A stretch of DNA of 64,000 bases from Pocillopora verrucosa. Taxonomy: Eukaryota > Cnidaria > Anthozoa > Scleractinia > Pocilloporidae. Positions 60,488 through 64,000 of this stretch are shown here, one piece after another. Position 1 is the stretch's first letter; each line of letters starts with the position of its first letter. Location: the NCBI RefSeq assembly GCF_036669915.1, contig NC_089313.1, positions 11,538,011 to 11,602,010 of the forward strand, read 5' to 3'. The notes under the pieces are model-generated. The model did no database searches, was not told the origin of the DNA, and was given only the letters and a program-made list of their open reading frames with translations. Position numbers and translations under genes: made by a program.

Positions 60488-63353
60488 CGACAATTCCAAC
60501 CTCTGCGATTATGCCTCCAACAAGAAATTGGACGAGCTCCTTCGTCTTCAAGATATCTGTACATCCCTTCAGCTTGACATAATTAATATTAAAGTAAAGC
60601 GCAAGAAACCATACATTATGCTAATTGAATTTTTGGTGGAGAAGTGTTCCAGTAAATCCTGAGTCTTGTTTCCGAGGAACCAACCCATTTGTTCTGAAAT
60701 AAACAATCTTAAAAAATGACTCAGTATTCAACATTTTAGTCTTTAATGTACGTATGAAGTTTTAAGCCGTAATAAAAGCCTAAATCGTTATCCCTTGTTA
60801 GCTTTTGTACAGCCAATTTACTGGAACAAATCTTTTGACCTTACCAAATTATTTGCTCTACATTAGTGGAGGGGTACAGGGGGGAGGGCGCCCGGGAGAG
60901 CAAGAGGCTGGAGATCGGAGAGGGCAGGAGGCGGGAGCAGAAATTAAAAAGGCGACCTCATGTTGTTTATTGCTGCTTATTATCATCCAGTGGAAAACCT
61001 TACCCAGCAAAGTTTTGTTTGGCGGTGTCTTGCAAGCTGTATCACTGGAAAATTCTGCAGCGATCAAAGCGAGTCATATCAGGCCAAATGTCGCCAAATG
61101 TCTTTGTTGATCGGCCTCATTATTGTAGGTATCGCAAAGAAAAATAAGTACATATGCAGTAGCGAATCCAGACCTTTAGCTGAGGGAGAATAGGCGGTTT
61201 TTTTGTCCCTCTTCCTTTCGGCTTTTCTTCCTTCTGAGATTCTCTTTTATTTTTTTACCCAAAATAAGGGGGGGGGGGGGGGCCCGGACCCCTCCCCTAG
61301 ATTCCTAGATCCCTAGATCCGCCACTGATATAAGACCTTGCTTCTGCAATTGCAAATCAAATAGATGCATCATGCCGGTGTATAAATCTATCAGAGAATG
61401 TATTACAACGTTTCAACCTTTCCGCTGAGGTTTTAAGAAAATCTCAACTTCTCGAAGAAATGTGAATAGGTTTATGTGATAGCCAGCCGGACAGTTATGT
61501 ACAATAATGCTCTACCAGAGCTTAAAATGAACGCTCAAAATGCAAACGGTTCTACAGTTCCTTCAGTTCCTGTGTTGTGATATGAATCATCCATTGAAGC
61601 CAACTTTCACCTTGCTCACGACACTAGCTACTTTCGAAGAAGAGTGAAAGTTAAACGCGATGAGTACTTGCTTAGTTTAATTAGAAGCAGGGCTAAATTA
61701 GACAGGAGCACCAATCTCAAAACGACACGTTTCGCTCTTCAATGAAATCTCAAAATGGCATGATCCTGGTAATTTCTGAATTCCTAAATACATGTCAATA
61801 CGTATCCAAGACTTCAATAGCGATCATATTGAACAGTGGAATGAGGTCTCCATAGTGAGATATAAGAAGCGATGCTCAAAGTGTGATAACCAGGTTATTG
61901 ACGGCTCATTAAAAACTACCCTGTAATTTAATAATCATCTGGAGACAATTATCTAGCTCCCCCCCCTTCAAAAAAGAAAACAACAACAATAAAAAAAAAC
62001 AAAACAAAAAGAAACGCCTGAGAAAGGTAAACAATTATAAGTTGTGCAAAAAATTGAAACTTAATCTTTGTTATCAACCTGAAGACGCGAGTAATACAGT
62101 AAAGGGTGGGGAGGCAGTGGGCGTAGAAGTCAAGGAGGCAGGATAAAGTGGTACTCGAAGCGAAAAGCTTTTTTTCACCCTCCCTCATTCACTCATTGCT
62201 TTTTTTTTTGTGCAAGATTTTACGACGTTAATATAATTTGATAATATATTAAATTATTATGATTAATTTACTGATGCAGAGGGTGGCGTAAACTCTTACG
62301 GTCTATAGACTGTGTTAATCACATATCACGCCGTTATCTATGTGAAGAAACAAGGACACGAGAATAAAGGAAATGATCACCAACTAGAGAACAGTATGGG
62401 CAATATATCCATACTAAAGTTTAGGTGTAAAGGATTGAAACTGCATGACGCCAAATGGGAGGAAAAATTAGTGTCTGACAGGCAAACAAGAGTGCTGCAC
62501 CATAAAAACATCACAAAAGCATCAAATGAGTCACCACTTGATCCACTTTTAATACAAAAGTTACATTACAGGAATAGCGTAAAGAGAATGCGAATCTTCT
62601 TTGTCTTCCTGTAGATTATCACACCCTTCATTAGAGGCATACCACTTAATTTATTCTGACCCAGTCTCCACAGGCCATTGGCACAGATATTGTTGCCTCA
62701 TTTTAAGTTATCGAAAATTCATTAAGACTAATACAGTTGTGAGGTGCAATTTGCCACTTATCATATCAAAACATAATTGAAGGATTTCCTTTTTCGAAGG
62801 TGGGTGGGTGTTTTGCCAGATTACGGAAATATTAATAATAAGAAAAAATAAAAACCACAAAACCATGGATAAATCTGAGCAAGCTGCATTTAGGGAGGAA
62901 GAAATTCATGCCAAACAATTAACAGGCAAAATTATGATTTGATTCTTTCCACTTCCCCCTTAGCAACACAAACTTTCCTGAATTCAATTTATCAAGAATT
63001 ATTCTTCCACTGAAAAAAGTTTTTACAACCAAAATTTTATGTCTCACAACATGAGATAGCTAATGAGGACATTTCTTAAGTTCATCACTCAATATTTTGA
63101 AAGAAATAGAAAGCACTGTGATTCATGAAAAAGCCTCACTATTTGACCACCTTTAAGACAACTCAGTTACGTATTAATTGTTACCCAAATAATTATTGTA
63201 AACTGAATATTTGCACTAAGATCCAAACATTACAATATAAATGGATAACATCAAAAAATAAACAACCATTAAGTTTACAGCCAGGGTTTCATTCAAGCAA
63301 AGAATAATTTCAGAGCACAATAAAGCAGTGTGGAATTGGAATCTGCAAACAAG
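60488..63353. other. No supported gene; probable 3' UTR of the right-edge gene at its end
   Basis: Mostly unique AT-rich sequence. It includes a G17 run at 61268-61282, a hAT-like fragment (61157-61327), and an AATAAA on the minus strand at 62655-62650 that could end the transcript of the exon at 63354-63443. Confidence 0.35.
61157..61327. mobile_element. hAT-like short element
   Basis: It starts CAGTAGCGAATCCAGA and ends in the inverted TAGATCCGCCACTG, close to the common CAGTGGCGGATCC hAT-type end. The length is about 170 bp, with a G/C homopolymer run inside. No matching 8-bp target duplication was seen. Confidence 0.4.
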
Positions 63354-63443
63354 TTACTTCCAACCGATGGCACTGCTTTCAAGGAGAGCCACCAAGCCAA
63401 TTGATACAACATACAGTGAGCCAACGATGATACCTGTCCACAA
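63354..63443 (-). CDS. Terminal exon of a membrane protein, runs off the right edge
   Basis: A minus-strand exon follows an acceptor (CCCTCCTAG, ending 63444) and encodes 29 residues to a TAA stop (63356-63354). The sequence has WTGIIVGSLYVVSIGLVALL, a clear membrane helix, then a short tail ESSAIGWK. It is most likely the C-terminal anchor of a type I or multi-pass protein whose other exons lie beyond 64000. Phase 0 is assumed because only that frame is open to a sensible stop. The family is not recognised. Confidence 0.45.
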   Translation of the reverse strand: MWTGIIVGSLYVVSIGLVALLESSAIGWK

Positions 63444-63767
63444 CTAGGAGGGAAATGAGAACAGTTATCAATGTCAAGTCTTGTATCTATATTGTGAAAA
63501 GGCAAGCAAGTATTTATTTGGGTCAGATCCTGTACTGGAGCACCATTGAAAAACTGACTAAAGATAGACAGGGTTGGAAGGATTTCGTTGCTGCCCTATG
63601 TGCCACACAGGCATGATGGGTAGTAAGTAAGATCCTGTATCACCCTCCTTAAATTTGTTAAGACTGTGTGAAAACTAGCAGATTTTTGAATAGTCACCTA
63701 TGACATATAGCATTGAAGGAAGGATTAGTCTCAACATAGCATTTAACATGGGAAACAAAATGAATAC

Positions 63768-63978
63768 TTAATCCATCAACTCCTAAGAGCAACATACCAG
63801 TATTTCTCCTAACAGAATCACCCCTTAATCAAACATTAAGTTCATACAAATAGGGGAAATGATCACCACCTTGACAAGCTCTTGATTGTTAACAAATTCT
63901 CTTTGTTGGTACCATGGGAAATGTAAAGAGAATGGTACGGGGAATATGCATACTGATATTAAGGTGCAAAGGGTAAAA
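63768..63978. mobile_element. Second copy of the AACCCTTT MITE family
   Basis: Words aagctcttgattgttaacaa, aaattctctttg and ggggaatatgcatactgat match the element at 40464-40675 in order. The ends are eroded here. The remaining sequence 63444-63767 shows nothing else. Confidence 0.5.
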
Positions 63979-64000
63979 GCTTGACTGAGAGTCTCCATCA

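Overview
The window looks like nuclear DNA from a cnidarian, most likely a stony coral or close anthozoan. This is inference. The support is AT-rich DNA with GT-AG introns, animal gene families (a STAR/KH RNA-binding protein, a rhodopsin-class GPCR, transferrins), many small foldback and TIR elements, and one cysteine/histidine module that I associate from memory with anthozoan proteins. No bacterial operon, CRISPR array or rRNA/tRNA gene was seen.

Layout. 0.6-0.8 kb: a possible 3'-terminal exon or decayed fragment of an unknown minus-strand gene. 4.35-14.5 kb (minus): a complete 8-exon Sam68/KHDRBS-type RNA-binding protein, 397 aa, with two small DNA transposons in its introns. 16.1-18.6 kb (plus): a complete 3-exon class A GPCR, 374 aa. 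20.2-57.8 kb (minus): three complete 5-exon genes (called A, B and C here) for single-lobe, membrane-anchored transferrins most like the N-lobe of melanotransferrin. B and C lie in two ~9.5 kb direct copies of one segment (27421-36954 and 49560-59102). The copies are separated by a 12.6 kb spacer holding a LINE 3' end, a possible small gene, MITEs, ATT microsatellites and a 3.3 kb satellite of ~105 bp units. 59.1-64 kb: a frameshifted exon of an anthozoan-type module, a near-perfect 42-bp-arm hairpin, a hAT-like fragment, and the last exon of a minus-strand membrane protein that runs off the right edge.

How it fits together. The transferrin cluster is the centre of interest. All three genes share exon sizes, phase-1 introns, a 15-16 residue signal-peptide exon and a hydrophobic C-terminus suggesting a GPI anchor. 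All keep the four iron ligands (Asp, Tyr, Tyr, His) but have Lys in place of the usual anion-binding Arg. Between the young copies B and C, introns differ by only a few percent by eye. In the exons, however, I count about 44 nonsynonymous against about 11 synonymous differences, concentrated in patches. This suggests diversifying selection or gene conversion. All counts and identities were made by eye.
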